Counted from the stretch's first letter, positions 44,233 through 55,416 are shown. The stretch is 64,000 bases of DNA from Pyropia yezoensis (GCA_009829735.1 CM020620.1:19628020-19692019), one strand, 5' to 3'. Made by a program: numbers and translations. The notes: generated by a model not told the origin, from the sequence alone.

Positions 44233-46782
44233 TCAACAGAAGAGCTTTCCAATGAGCAGATCAAGACCCATTCGCAGCCGGAGATTGGCGAGTGCCTCTG
44301 CGCCAACGACGGGTGGGATGGGGACTCCCAGGCTCAAGCTGTCCGCAAAGAGGAGCATGAAAACGCCACAGCTGCTGCCATCGGTCTGGTAGGGTAGGTT
44401 CCGACGGACGACGATGCCGTCCCAGCAGGTTTCGTCTGCGACGCGTGCCGCCTCCGCTGCCGCGCGCGTCGCGGCAGCCGCAGCGCCTGCGCGCGCGTCC
44501 CCACCGTCGCAGCCGTCGTCGCAGCCGTCGAGCCGCGCGTCCGCCACATTCGATTTCGTCGCCGCCGCCGCCGCCGCCGCCACCACAGCGACCTCGTCCC
44601 TGTACCACTGGTACCAAACAGAGAGCACTCCGGGTCGTACGAGCCGTGACCGGAAAGAGTTGAAAAACCGTACGCACCTGCGCACAGGGTTGATTTGTGC
44701 GAGGCACCAGTGGTTGCCGCCCTCGTGGATGGGCACCAGTATGGAGTGTAGTGCACAGACGTCCACCCCTGCCCCGCGCGTCCACCTCGATACAAGCGCA
44801 TGGTCACCTCGAGCGACCGACTGCTGGTGGTCCGTCGCTGCCCCGTGGGGGTCCCCGCCGGTCAGCGTCGTGAAAAAGAAGGTGCCCCAACAGTGGGACT
44901 GTGCTGGGTCCAGTCGCCGCTTGTGGATGGGCTCCTCGACCGCCGCGGCGTGGCCCGCAGCAGCGACACTCGGGCCTTCAGCATGCGGTTCCTTGTTCAT
45001 CTTGCCGTCGCCGTGTGCAGGATGTGTGGCCACCTCAGTCCCGTCCGACATCAAAAAGGCCACCCGGTCTTCGCATGCCTCCGGCCCCGTCGTAGGTGTC
45101 GCTTTCCCGGTCTCTCGCGGCGGCTGGCTTCCCTCCTGTGCCACCGCAGGAGCGTGGACGGGCTTGACTTGCCCCGCTGCGTCACCGACGCCGCCGCGAG
45201 CTTCCTGTCCAGCGTGCTCAGATGCGCCCCCAGGCGACCCGAGTCGCCCGCCCCGGCGACCCGTGTCAGGACCCTTCACGGTCGCGACCTTGTCCTTTGT
45301 CGACGATGACGACGCCTCGCCCCGTCTAGCGCGAGCATTCATCAACCCCACGTACGCGTTGATGACATTGTCGTTGAGCCACATGGCGGTATCGGAGAGC
45401 CGTCGCAAATCGCTCGCCGTGATGTCCGTCATCGAGCCGTGCACGCCAGGCACTTGAAAAAGCACCGTCTCACTTCGTCGACCGGTCGGCAGCCCGTTGA
45501 TAAACGCCACACAGTCCGGTGGCAGGGGCTCCAAAGACAGGGCGCCAACGCGAGCAGTCGCTCCTACCGGAAGCTTTGGTGGTCGACGAGGCGCCCTCTT
45601 CTTCGGCTGCACCGGCTTGTTGAGTTTCTCAGGGGCCTTCGCATCGGCGGCAGTGTCCGCAGTGGTGGTGGGGGTGGCGGCCGCCGCAGTCGTTCCCGCA
45701 TCGTCCACATGTGCGGACCCAGAACCGCTTGTTCCTTCGCCCACTAGCGGAAACCGCACCGCGCGTTGCAGTGCGTGCCGGTCCCTTTTCCACACGTGCA
45801 GCCGCGGAAGGGGCCGCACGCCCACCTCCGATGCACCGCCGCTTGGGACAGCACGCTGGCCCATGACAAACGGTGCCACCTCGTACGCGATGGCCGGCTC
45901 CAACTGGACCTCGTCCTGCTGCCCCTGCTGTTCTTGGCGCTGCTGCTGCTGCTGCGGCTGGCTCTAGTCCTCTTTCGCACAATAATCTGCGCGATCTGCC
46001 CGACCTGGGGCCCCCGCCGGTACCAGCGATGGTGGTGCCGTGAACCCGTCTATAGCCGCACCTTGCACGACGCCCAACAAGAAGCGCTCTTCCACAGAGC
46101 GCTTGGACGGCGCACACGCCAACACCTATGCCACTCGGCGTGCCACTACCACGGCCCGCGCTACGCGCTTTGACGCCTCACTCCCTGCTTGGCCTGCCAT
46201 GCGCTCCTCGACAAGCAGCCCTCCCGCCGGGCCCCCACCCCCCGTGTGGCGCCGACCACGAGCGGCGCTGGCGACGACGCCGGCGCCGGTGGTGGTAGCT
46301 GCGGCGGTGGCTGCGGCGTCCGCGGCATGAGCCGAGCAGCCAACAGCGGCAGAACGGGCCACAGCAATCGCCGCGGCAGCGCTGGGGTGCAAGACCTCCA
46401 AAAGGGGACGTGGCGTACGTCTCTTGTCCATTTGGTCGCCCGCACGCCTACCCCCCGCCTGGGGCCCAAACAGCTGGGATTGCCGGCGTTGACGCGGCGG
46501 CTGTTAGGAATGGGAGCTGGCGGACCGCCCACTGGACCGCCCACTGTCCGCGCCATCGCCGCCGGCATCACCTTCGCCGTCGCCGTCGCCGTCGCCGTCG
46601 CCCCCGACGCTGGCTTCGTTATCCGTCGCCGTCGCCTGTGCACGAGAGCGCTTTCTACCCGCGACTGCGCTGTTGGTCGCACAGTGAACGCCCTCTGTGG
46701 CAGGGTCCGTCGGTGGCCCGGCCGCCGTTTGGGCGGCTGACGTTTGCGCCGCAGGTGCAGCCGGCGAGGGTGACCCCGTCAT
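44233..46782 (-). CDS. Ulp1/SENP-like (C48) cysteine protease
   Basis: The protease region occupies 45903-44233. WLNDNVINAYVGLM matches the Ulp1 substrate-binding start. GGNHWCLAQIN carries the catalytic His (codon 44712-44710), FFNSF lies where the family has its Asp, and QTDGSSCGVFML carries the oxyanion Gln and the nucleophilic Cys (codon 44370-44368). The Asp is replaced by Asn, which may weaken or abolish activity. The family cleaves SUMO-like proteins, and Ulp1 domains are also common in large eukaryotic DNA transposons. Upstream the frame stays in register to an ATG at 46782 (MTGSPSP..., acidic GDGDGDGEGD, then EERFLLGVVQGAAIDGFTAP) but is broken by TAA 46504-46506, TAG 46126-46128 and TAG 45964-45966. 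Confidence 0.8.
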
Positions 46783-47704
46783 CTTTGCCGCCTTTCCCGC
46801 CGCCGCCGCAGACGGCCGTTGTGGTGCCGGTACGAGGGACCGGTCAGTAGTTGATGGTAGATGAAAGGGGGGGGGGGGGGGGGGGGGGGCGCACGGCAGC
46901 CGCCACTGCCTTAGCCGGCGCCACAACAGCAGCCGGCCACCGCCGCCCCCACCGCCGCCGCCGCCGCCGTGGGCGGCGCAGGTGCAAGCAGAGGACGGTG
47001 GGGACCCTCTCGGGAGAGGGGGGGGGGGGAGGGGTGGAAGGGAAGCAGCCACGCACGGGAGCCAACGCTGGCGACTGGAGCGACGGTACGGTGCGTGGAG
47101 CCGAGTGCACTGGACGGCCGAATGGTATGTGTGCACGTCTGTACGCGGCCGCGGCCGTGACGCCGGGCGTGGCAGGGTCTGTGGAAATTTTTGTCCGCCT
47201 GGGCTCCCCCCCCCCCGCACGATGTGCCACGTACCTGAGTGCTCCTTGCAACGCTCCGTTTTTGTCGTCGCTCACATTTCGCAGCAGTTGAATCTTTCAA
47301 AAAAATGAATTGCAAGCTTTGTAAAGCATGGCTGTCTGGCCTAGATTTAGAGGGTAACCGTATATATTTTTGCGAGTGACTCGTGCCCTGCCTTTGGGAG
47401 AGAGTCGACGGCCAGGGCCCCCGCCCACCACAGGCAGTCACCGCGACGCGCGAAATTTAGGCCGCACGCCATGTCGGCATACAGCGGGACGCCTGTGCCG
47501 CACGCTCCCCCGACCCTCCGACGCACAATCGCTGTCGGGCGGTCACGCACAGGGCGGCCAGGCACGCCCGCACGCTCGCCACTCTGCTTCTGTGTTGCCC
47601 GTGCTGCGTGCCCTGGCCTTACATGCCCCTACCCTCAAGGCAAACCCACGCGCTGCTCGACAGCGGAGCTGTCCCTCCCGCGCACGTCGCCCGACCGCCG
47701 GACC
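46783..47704. promoter_or_regulatory. Divergent intergenic region
   Basis: Separates the minus-strand protease gene from the plus-strand duplicated gene. It contains a poly-G tract (46867-46889) and an AT-rich island at 47260-47380 with GTATATATTTTT, the best TATA-like site in the area. From ~47600 it resembles the leader of the duplicate at 56190-56350. Confidence 0.4.
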
Positions 47705-48993
47705 ATGGGGAAACGTAGCCGCCCTCGTTTGGCACGTGCAGGCGGCGGCAGCAGCAGCAGCGGGGCAGGGAGCAGCCTCAGAGTGGGCGCCGTGCCCTAG
47801 GCGCCTGCCTCAACAGCGGGGGCGACGGCCGCCCCGGGGGTTCTGTCGATGCCGGTGCCGGTGGTGCCGGCGATGACGCCTGTGGTGGCGCCGCCGGTAC
47901 CGGTAGTGGCGGCGGTGACGCCTGTGGTGGCGCCGTCGGTACCGGTGCCGCCGGCAGCGGCCGTGCCGCCGGTACCGGTGGTAGCGGTGCCGGCAGGGAT
48001 GCCCGTGGCGGCGCCGGCGCCGGTGGTGGCGGTGCCGGCGGTGGGGCCTGTGATGACCCCGGCGCCGGCGGCGGTGCCTGCGGCGGTGCCGGCGGCGGTG
48101 CCCAGGGTGGCACCGGCCGCGGTGCCGGGGGTGGCGCCCGTGGTGGTGGCGGTGGCGGCGGCAACGGCGGCGGAAAGCGCTGACGCACCGGCGCCCGGAG
48201 GGGGCGTGGCAGACGGCGCCGCCGCGGGCAGCGGCGCTGCTCCCGCCGCTGGCGCGGGCGTGCTGCCGGTGCTGGTCGCGGCCTTTCCGCCGCTGGAGCC
48301 ACCCGCCAATCGGCCATCGCGCCCCCACAATGCGATTGAGTGTGACCTGCGGTGGGTCATGCTGTCCATGGGGGGGGAGCCCCTGCCACCGCCGGCGGAG
48401 AAGGCGGCCCCGGGGGAGGCTGGCCACGTGCTGAGCCAGACGGAGAGAAACAAGCGGCGCGTCCTACGTCGACGCACGTGGGTGGAGCGCAGCCTGCCGC
48501 TCGTGGCCGCCCGCCTGCAGCGCCTGTATGCCGCTCGAGACGGGCGCTCCTGGGCGGCGCACGCCTACCTGCAGGAAAACCAGCGGACGTTGGCGGCCAC
48601 AGCGGTGCGGCTCGGCGTCCGACCGCTCCCGCCACCGCCGCCGCCAGACGCCCCGCCCTCTGGCGTGCCACGCGCAGCAGCAGCGCCGGCGCCGGGCGAC
48701 CTGGCAACGGCGGCGGCGGCGGCCGCGGCAGGGGCGGCGGCGGTGCCGGCGGCGGCGGCGGCGCCGTTGGCAGGTGGCACGACTCTCACAGCAGCGGAGC
48801 CGGCGGCAGGGGCAGCGGCAGCGGCGGCCGTCGCGGCAGGAGCAGCGGCAGCGGCGGTGTCGCGGCCACCGGCGCTGCTGGCTGGCGGCACGACTCTCGA
48901 AGCAGCGGAGCCGGCGGCGGGCGATTTGGTAGCGGCGGCGGCCGCGGCAGGGGCAGGGGCGACGGCGGTGCCGGCGGCGGCGGTGCCGGCGGT

Positions 48994-49032
<39 letters not shown>

Positions 49033-51800
49033 GTTGGCTGGCGGCACGACTCCCGCGGCGGCCGCTGCGGCCGGTGTACGCGCAAGCGAGCAGGCGGGGG
49101 GCCCGGCAGATGCCAGAACTGAGCACGGGTCGGAGACCCCCGGGTGCAAGCGCCTCCGTGACCACACTGGGGCCGACGACGCCACGAGGGCCACAGTCGG
49201 ACCGGCCGCTTCCGCCGCCAGGTTGCCGGCGTCGCTGTCAGACGTGCACGCTCCCATGGCGCTAGTTCCGGACGCGCCTGGGAGCGCGGAGGCGGGATCG
49301 GCAGAGGCGGCAGCGGCAGCCATGCACCGGTCGGCGAAGCGACCCAGCAAGCGCCGCCACCGACGCGAGCTGACGCGAGCGTGCGCAGCTTTGCGAATGA
49401 CAGTGCGACCGACAGCGCCCGCGGCTGGGCCGCCGGCGCCCGACGCGGGGTACACCCCGCCGATGGCAGTCGCGGCTGCCCCCACGACGGAACAACTCGT
49501 TACCGCAGTGCAAGGGAGGGTAGACCCAGGACCGGCTGTATTAGCAGCAGCGCAACAGCCGGTGGTGCCGGTCGCGGCCGCAGATGCCGCTCCAGCGCCT
49601 CCGCGCGAGTCGGGCGCGGCGAGGACGTCGGCAAACGCCACGGGCTGGGCGGGACCGCCCGATCCGGCGGCGCGTGTGGCGCCGGCCACCGACACGGCTG
49701 CTACGGCGGCAGTGGGACTGACTGCGCCGGCGGTGGGACCTTGTGAGCCGGCTGCGGGTTTGGCGGTGTCTGTGGCAGATGTGCCTCCGGCGACGGTGCT
49801 TGATACGGCGACGGCGGCGGCGGCCTCGGCCAAAGCCCTGGTGCCTCCGTCTGAGTCGGACGCGGCGGCGGTTGCAGCGGTGTCGCCCAACAAAGAGGCC
49901 GTGGCAAAAGGGGCCGACTCGGCATCCATATGGGCAACGGCAGACGTGGAGCCGGCGGCGGCCACACTACCTGATTCTGCTGCTGCTGAGCAGCCGGTCG
50001 CCGCACCACATACGGCGAGCCGTTGGGCGCAGGTCGCAGCACGCAACCTTTACGCGGCGGGAGTGGTCGCCGCCGTGGCCTCGCCCGCGGTGGGACACAA
50101 CAGCTCGGCAGCGGCGACGGCGGCGCCCGCCCCAGCACCCGTCGCCGCCGACACAAACCGGGCGGGTCCGCCCGCCTCGGTGGCGGCGGCAGCGGCGGGC
50201 GCTCTGGCCGCCACAAGCGGTCACGGGGCTTTCACCGCCATGCGCGCATCGGGTCACGCAGGTGCTGCGAGGGCGTAGATGGGGGCAATGATGGGGGCGC
50301 CAGCGTCCGCCATTGCCACGGCGCAGAACTCGCTGCCGCCCTCTGCATCGACAGAGGCCGCAAGGTCGGAGGCCGTGCCGGCGGCCGTCACCACTGCGGC
50401 CGGCGGCACTGTCACGGCAAGAGCGACCGCCTCGGGCGAGGAAGACAAGACGGTGACCACTGTGGCCCGCACAATGGCCGTCGCGGGGCCGGGCATTTCA
50501 GGCGCGCCGGAGCCGGCTGCGGCGGCGGTGGCGGAGCCCGCCAATGAGGCGGCGCCGGCCAAACCGCCCACATTGGCTGCGGCGGCGTCGGCACTTACCG
50601 CATCGGCGTCCCGAACCGCGGCGTGGGCCACCCCTATCGTCCCGACGGTGGCAGCGGTGGCGGTGGGGCCGGCGAGTGCGCCGTGGCCGCGAGTCGACAA
50701 GGCAACGGCGACCGCCGTCGGTGGCAGCAACACGGTGGCGGTGGGAGTGCCACTGCCAACGATGGCAGTAGTTACCGACGAGGCGGCTAGTGATGATGGA
50801 AGCGCGTCACCGTCGACACCGGACATTGCGCCGGTTGGAGCAGCAGAGGCACCGCCGTTCGAGTCTACGGCGTCGGTCGCAGCAGCCGCCGTGTCCGGCA
50901 CGACGTCGCCCCCAGCGCCAATCATGGGAGCGTACGTGCCGACTCAGGAGCAACAGCACGAGCAGCCGGTCCGGGTGTCGAAGGACGACGGACAGCACGG
51001 GCAACACGGGCAACATCAGCAGTAGTACCAGCGGAATCGTTTCCCGTCACCCGACCGGCCCCTTGACGACGCCAACGCAGCGCGGCTCCGTGCCGCCCCG
51101 CAAGATGACCGCTTTGGTGGCCACCATGGATGTGGCTCATATGACTACGACAGCGGCGGCCTGTCCGGCCGGGCGCGACCTCCTGGCCGGTACGACAACG
51201 ATAGCAGCGGCGGTGGTTACGCAGAGGGCTGACGAGAGGGCGGCGACGGCGACGGTGGTGGCAACGGTGGTGGCTACGGCGACTAGCGCCACAATGCCGG
51301 CGGCCACGGCGACGGCCGCGGCGACGGTGGTGGCGACGGTGGTGGCTACCGCGACGAGCGCCACAATGGCGGCGGCCGCGGCGACGGTGGGGGCGGTGGT
51401 GGCTACCCCGACGAGCGCCACAATGTTCGCGGCAGTGGTTGGGGGGGCGGCGGCTACGACAACACCGGCGGCCGCGGCAGTGAGTGGGGGGGCGGCGGGT
51501 ACGACAACACCGGCGGCCGCGGCGACGGTGGTGGTGACGGTGGTGGCTACCGCGACGAGCACCACAATGTCGGCGGCAGTGGTTGGGGGGGCGGCGGCTA
51601 CGACAACACCGGCGGCCGCGGCGACGGTGGATGCGACGGTGGTGGCTACCGCGACGAGCGCCACAATGCCGGCGCTCACGGCGGCAGTGGTGGCCGCGGC
51701 TACCCAGACGACTGCAACAACGCCGGGGGGTACCACGCCGATCACGACAACGCCGGTGGCCACGGCGGCAGCCGTGGTGGTGGTGGTGGTCTCCACGCAG
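47705..51800 (+). pseudogene. Duplicated-unit gene, copy 1: conserved domain plus Ala- and Gly-rich linkers
   Basis: Starts MGKRSRPRLARAGG like copy 2 (56354). A TAG at 47798-47800 replaces the TCC of copy 2, after which the frame stays open to TAG 50276-50278. The conserved ~120-residue block (48300-48660) reads RPHNAIECDLRWVMLSMGGE, NKRRVLRRRTWVERSLPLVA, YAARDGRSWAAHAYLQENQ. Very long Ala-rich linkers follow. Further stops in the same frame lie at 51023, 51230 and 51284; the last falls in an internal repeat where sister units read GAG (YRDERHN). A frame change near 51790-51810 leads into the nuclease-like region. The function of the conserved block is unknown. Nonsense changes make this copy a likely pseudogene at its 5' end. 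Confidence 0.6.
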
Positions 51801-53012
51801 GACTCACCTGCCGGCGGCAGTTGTTGGGGCGGCGGCTACGACAACACCGGCGGCCACGGCGGCAGTGATGCTGGTGGTCACGGCCGCACGTACGGCTTCG
51901 CGTACGGCTTCGCGTACGACGACCGTCGCAGCGGTGGTGGTCTCCACGAAGGACCCCCCCGTAGCGGTGGCTGGAGATCGTACAGCGGCAGCGGGGGCGG
52001 CGGTGGTAACGGCGGTAGCAGCCAGGCGCAGAATTCCGCCGGCAGGAGCAACGGCAGCGACTGGCGGCGTGACGGCAGCGGTGGTGGTGGCCAAGCCGAC
52101 GCTCTTGGCGACGGCCTAGCACCGTCCCACGTTGCAAGTCGCACGGACAGCGGGTCCACTTGCCGTCCGACGTGCTGGGAGTGCTTTGGCGGCACCACGC
52201 CCATGGACGAGCGCGGCGACCCACCCCCAACGGTCAACTGGTTCGTCGAATTGGAGTTCCCGACGGACGAACGTGACAGACAGCCGGCCTGTACGACGCG
52301 TCGGGTGCCGCGGCCGCTGTTGATGCAGCCGCTTTCCGTGGAATCGCACATCCGTAGTCTTTTGGCCCCCAACGCACGCGACCTTGTGGACTCTACACTG
52401 GACGTGGACGGACTACTGGCGCTCATCGCGCTGGACGCTGACAACTTCTCCTGTCTGTTGAAAGAGCAGCCACCGGGACTTTCCCCTGCCGTCGGAGTGC
52501 TGGTGGCCATCAAGGCCAGCGGAGTTCCCAGCCTGCTTGGCAAGCCCGGTGCGGGGGGTGTCGCCCGGCTGCCGCCCGCGCTTGCCCTCCTAGCGGAAGG
52601 GGGCCGCCTTGGCTGGACTTTTGCGACCGACGACAAGAACGCGGCGGACATTGCCCTCGCCGTCGCCGTCGTCCAGCTCGACGCGCTGCTCGACTCGAGG
52701 GCGCGCATCTGGTTTGTGTCTGGCGACAGGGGCCTATCGGCCAACTCGCTGGGCTCCTTTGCGGGCGGCGACCGTGTGCGGTACTGCAACCCGCACATCC
52801 AAGCCGAGCGCCGCGACCGCGACCTGATGTGCGTCGTGAAGAGTATGGTGCCCCGTCGGCGACTGGTTGTGGTTCCACGTCGGCCAGCTCCACCGCCGCG
52901 CTCCATCGACTGGTGGTGGACAAGGACAAAGGAGGCCGCCGAGCGTGACGCAGTCTCCGTCGCAGTCTCCAATAGGCGACGCCTCGCCCAGTGGTACGAG
53001 GACCACTTGTGA
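51801..53012 (+). CDS. NYN/PIN-like nuclease domain, copy 1
   Basis: An open frame following the Gly-rich linker (GGSCWGGGYDNTGGHGG). A Cys-rich block CRPTCWECFGG is followed by PTVNWFVELEFPTDE. The domain then reads LLALIALDADNFSCLL, KNAADIALAVAVVQLDALL and ARIWFVSGDRGLSANS. Acidic residues in these three blocks match the metal-binding sites of the NYN/PIN nuclease fold, which cuts RNA. A basic C-terminus with PRRRLVVVPRRP and WWWTRTKE ends at TGA 53012. No start codon of its own is evident, so it is probably the C-terminal exon or segment of the gene starting at 47705. Confidence 0.6.
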   Translation, partial: DSPAGGSCWGGGYDNTGGHGGSDAGGHGRTYGFAYGFAYDDRRSGGGLHEGPPRSGGWRSYSGSGGGGGNGGSSQAQNSAGRSNGSDWRRDGSGGGGQADALGDGLAPSHVASRTDSGSTCRPTCWECFGGTTPMDERGDPPPTVNWFVELEFPTDERDRQPACTTRRVPRPLLMQPLSVESHIRSLLAPNARDLVDSTLDVDGLLALIALDADNFSCLLKEQPPGLSPAVGVLVAIKASGVPSLLGKPGAGGVARLPPALALLAEGGRLGWTFATDDKNAADIALAVAVVQLDALLDSRARIWFVSGDRGLSANSLGSFAGGDRVRYCNPHIQAERRDRDLMCVVKSMVPRRRLVVVPRRPAPPPRSIDWWWTRTKEAAERDAVSVAVSNRRRLAQWYEDHL

Positions 53013-53554
53013 CACCCGAGGGGTGCTCCGTTCATGGTCCGCTGAGGAGTACCATCCGCACCGTGTGCGTGAGATCGGTATGGAGGCCTGGGGGGGGGGG
53101 GGGGAGGGGGGGTAGAGGGGGGGGAGGAGGGGGGGGGGAGGCGGAGGGGAGGGGGGGGGGGGGGGGAGGGGGGCGGCGGGCGGGTGCGGGGTTTGGGTTG
53201 GAGGTGCTACTGGACAGGTTTCACCGTCGTGGACGGCCTCGGCGACAGGCGTCGAGGACGGCAGCATGTGGAGGGCGTACGGGACGGCAGAGCAACCGCC
53301 CCGCCGGTCCGTGCCGCCAAAGCGTGGGGCACTTGGACCCCGTGGCGGCCCGCTCACATCCCCCATCCACAACAAAAAACGTTCTGATTGTACATCCCTT
53401 TTGCTACCTCACGTGCGCCGGCCGCGTGCACACTCCGCACACTCGGGGTGGAAGTCGCGCGGGGAGGAGGGGGTGGGGAGGGGACAACCCACACCGTGAC
53501 AGTGGACGACGCCTCGTCGGGGGCCGTGCAAAGGTCACCCACTCTGTGTCCGGT
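53013..53554. other. Intergenic with purine tract
   Basis: A long G/GA tract at 53089-53175, then unique sequence. No gene recognised. Confidence 0.6.
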
Positions 53555-53740
53555 CGCGGGCGACCGCAGGCGGGGAGCCGCCCACGGCAAAGTCTTTCAC
53601 GGACGCGGCTGGCCAGATCCCACCCGGCCGGGTCGCCTCATATCCATTATGCGTGCACCGGCCACCCGGGACGTGGCAGTCGGTGGAGGCGACGGACGTG
53701 GCAGTCGGTCATTATAACAAAGCACTTTTAACTACAGTAG
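53555..53740 (-). repeat. Inverted-repeat family, minus-orientation copy 6
   Basis: Shares GGGAGCCGCCCACGGCAAAG, CATTATGCGTGCACCGGCC and the 24-base duplication (GACGTGGCAGTCGGT twice). It ends with ACAAAGCACTTTTAACTACAG, which resembles the AT tail of copy 5. Confidence 0.9.
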
Positions 53741-54750
53741 CTGGAGGGGGGTCGGTCTGCCAATAACGCAGACTTTATCGCATGACTGAGCTAGGAGTTG
53801 GTTGAAAGAAAAACCAACCAAGCAGAGGTGAGAAACCATCTTCAAACAAGCAAGAAGAAGGGGCGCCCGACCCGGCAGCGCGCCACCAAGCGCGGGGAGG
53901 AAAGCGGCGTGGGGCAAGCCAAAGGACGCTGCCGCCCACCGGGGGGGCGGCCTCGGCTTGCAGGGGCGGCCGCCAAGTAGGAAAAGGGGGCAGCGTGCGG
54001 CCGGTGGGCTTCGGAGCGGCGGGCGGGCGCGGTCACCCAGCAGAGATGGGTGGGGCGCCGTCATCCAGCAGAGGTGGGTGGCAACGACCGGCCGCAACAG
54101 GAGAAACGGTCAGGTGCGCGCGGTGGACCGTAGGGCCAGCCGCACTCCCCAGGCCGCGGGAGAGCTGCGGAGGGGAGCAAGGTGGCACGACCTGGCCAGC
54201 AGGCCACCCTGCAGATGAAACGGGTCGACCGGCGCCCACCGCCGCTCGTCCCGCAAGAATCCCGCCAGTGCAAAGTCCGCAAGTCCCGCCCCAGCAAGCC
54301 GGACAATGCCCCGTTACCGCGCGTGTCAGCCATGGGAGAAAAGAGGGGGACAATCGATGTTGACCATGCCGCAGCCACGACCAGCGACACACTTGCCACT
54401 CAGGCGGCCCTCCCCACGCCCAGATGGGGAGGGAGCAGCTCCCCATTCCACTCCCGACCGACGGTTTTCCAAGCCCGTCCGGGGCCATTACAAGATCGCA
54501 GGACCAGGCCGCACGCCAGGTCTCCGTCTTGCTGAATGCGGAGCTGCAGCTGATGGGGGTTTCTGGCGCCGGTCGGCACGTTCTTCGCCTCACGGTCCCT
54601 TCACAGAGTCGGAGAGTCGCGGCTGGGAATGCGGAGACCTCACACCGCCAAACCTCTCTTGACATGTTCCTATGAATACCCATCCGCCCGTCAAGCCCCC
54701 AAGCACATCCTTCATGCGGACCTACCACCTCCACCGGCGAGGTGGACACG
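53741..54750. other. Intergenic, no convincing gene
   Basis: Less GC-extreme than its surroundings. A short plus-strand frame near 54424-54675 (QVSVLLNAELQLMGVSGAG, HVLRLTVPSQS) looks somewhat protein-like and may be a remnant, but no domain or partner exon was found. Confidence 0.4.
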
Positions 54751-55416
54751 CTACGGAGACGTCGGGGTGCCAGAGAAATACTCCTCCTTGGGATACCCAC
54801 TCACATCAAACAAATCGTACGGGGGCTGGAGTGCCGACGGCGGTGGCCTGTCCGTGCCATAAATGGGCGCCTTGGCTGCGTCCACACAGCGTCGCATTGC
54901 CGACGCTTCCGCAGCCCCTGGTGGCGGCACGGGTCCGCGCGGGGGGTGGGCGTCTTGCCACACAGCCCGCAGGGCCAGCTCGGCAATCGCAACGGCCAGA
55001 CCGTCGGCCTGGTTGAACGCCACCACACAGGAGATTAGTCGAAGAGGCTTTCCGTCTGCTGCCGCCCCCCGCGGCGTCAGGCCCGATTGCTGCAGGTAGC
55101 GGCATACAGCCCGCCAGGCAATGAGCATGGCAGACGGCACATGTTCCGCCGATACCGGCTCATCCCGCACCGACAAGTCATGCTCTCCGCTGTCTAGGCG
55201 AGGAGAGCCGTACGTGTTGGCCCATTGCACCGCGATGAAGATAGCCGCATCAGCCATACCGCTACGTCTGCGCGATGCCGTAACGTCGTTGACCCGCGAG
55301 GAGGTGTTGCCGGGGCCACCCGTCACAAGGCCAAAGAACCGCAGCATGCGAACAAAGGTTTTGGCGGCCCAATGAATTGCGCAGCCGTTGTACGTATGCA
55401 TCGACCGACGCGGCAT
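54751..55416 (-). CDS. Unknown conserved protein, full-length family member
   Basis: From the ATG at 55416, 221 residues. It begins MPRRSMHTYNGCAIHWAAKT, then LRFFGLVTGGPGNTSSRVND, FIAVQWANTYG, EHVPSAMLIAWRAVCRYLQQ, LISCVVAFNQADGLAVAIAE and YDLFDVSGYPKEEYF. The paralogue at 20732-20339 aligns from the first residue, confirming this start over the longer upstream frame; a third copy begins at 19823. The mix of short hydrophobic helices suggests a compact globular alpha-helical protein. No family is recognised. It lies next to an inverted-repeat copy, as does the paralogue at 20.7 kb, so it is probably element-borne. Confidence 0.65.
   Translation of the reverse strand: MPRRSMHTYNGCAIHWAAKTFVRMLRFFGLVTGGPGNTSSRVNDVTASRRRSGMADAAIFIAVQWANTYGSPRLDSGEHDLSVRDEPVSAEHVPSAMLIAWRAVCRYLQQSGLTPRGAAADGKPLRLISCVVAFNQADGLAVAIAELALRAVWQDAHPPRGPVPPPGAAEASAMRRCVDAAKAPIYGTDRPPPSALQPPYDLFDVSGYPKEEYFSGTPTSP

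Noticed and set aside
28416..46782. Reassigned stop codons (alternative genetic code)
   Set aside because: The kinase gene ends normally at TAG and the FkbM-type gene at TGA, and all three stop codons occur among the interruptions, so a simple code change does not explain them.
48565..50046. Long minus-strand Ala-rich open frame antisense to the duplicated gene
   Set aside because: Mirror of GC-rich Ala codons on the other strand; the conserved block and start match the plus strand.
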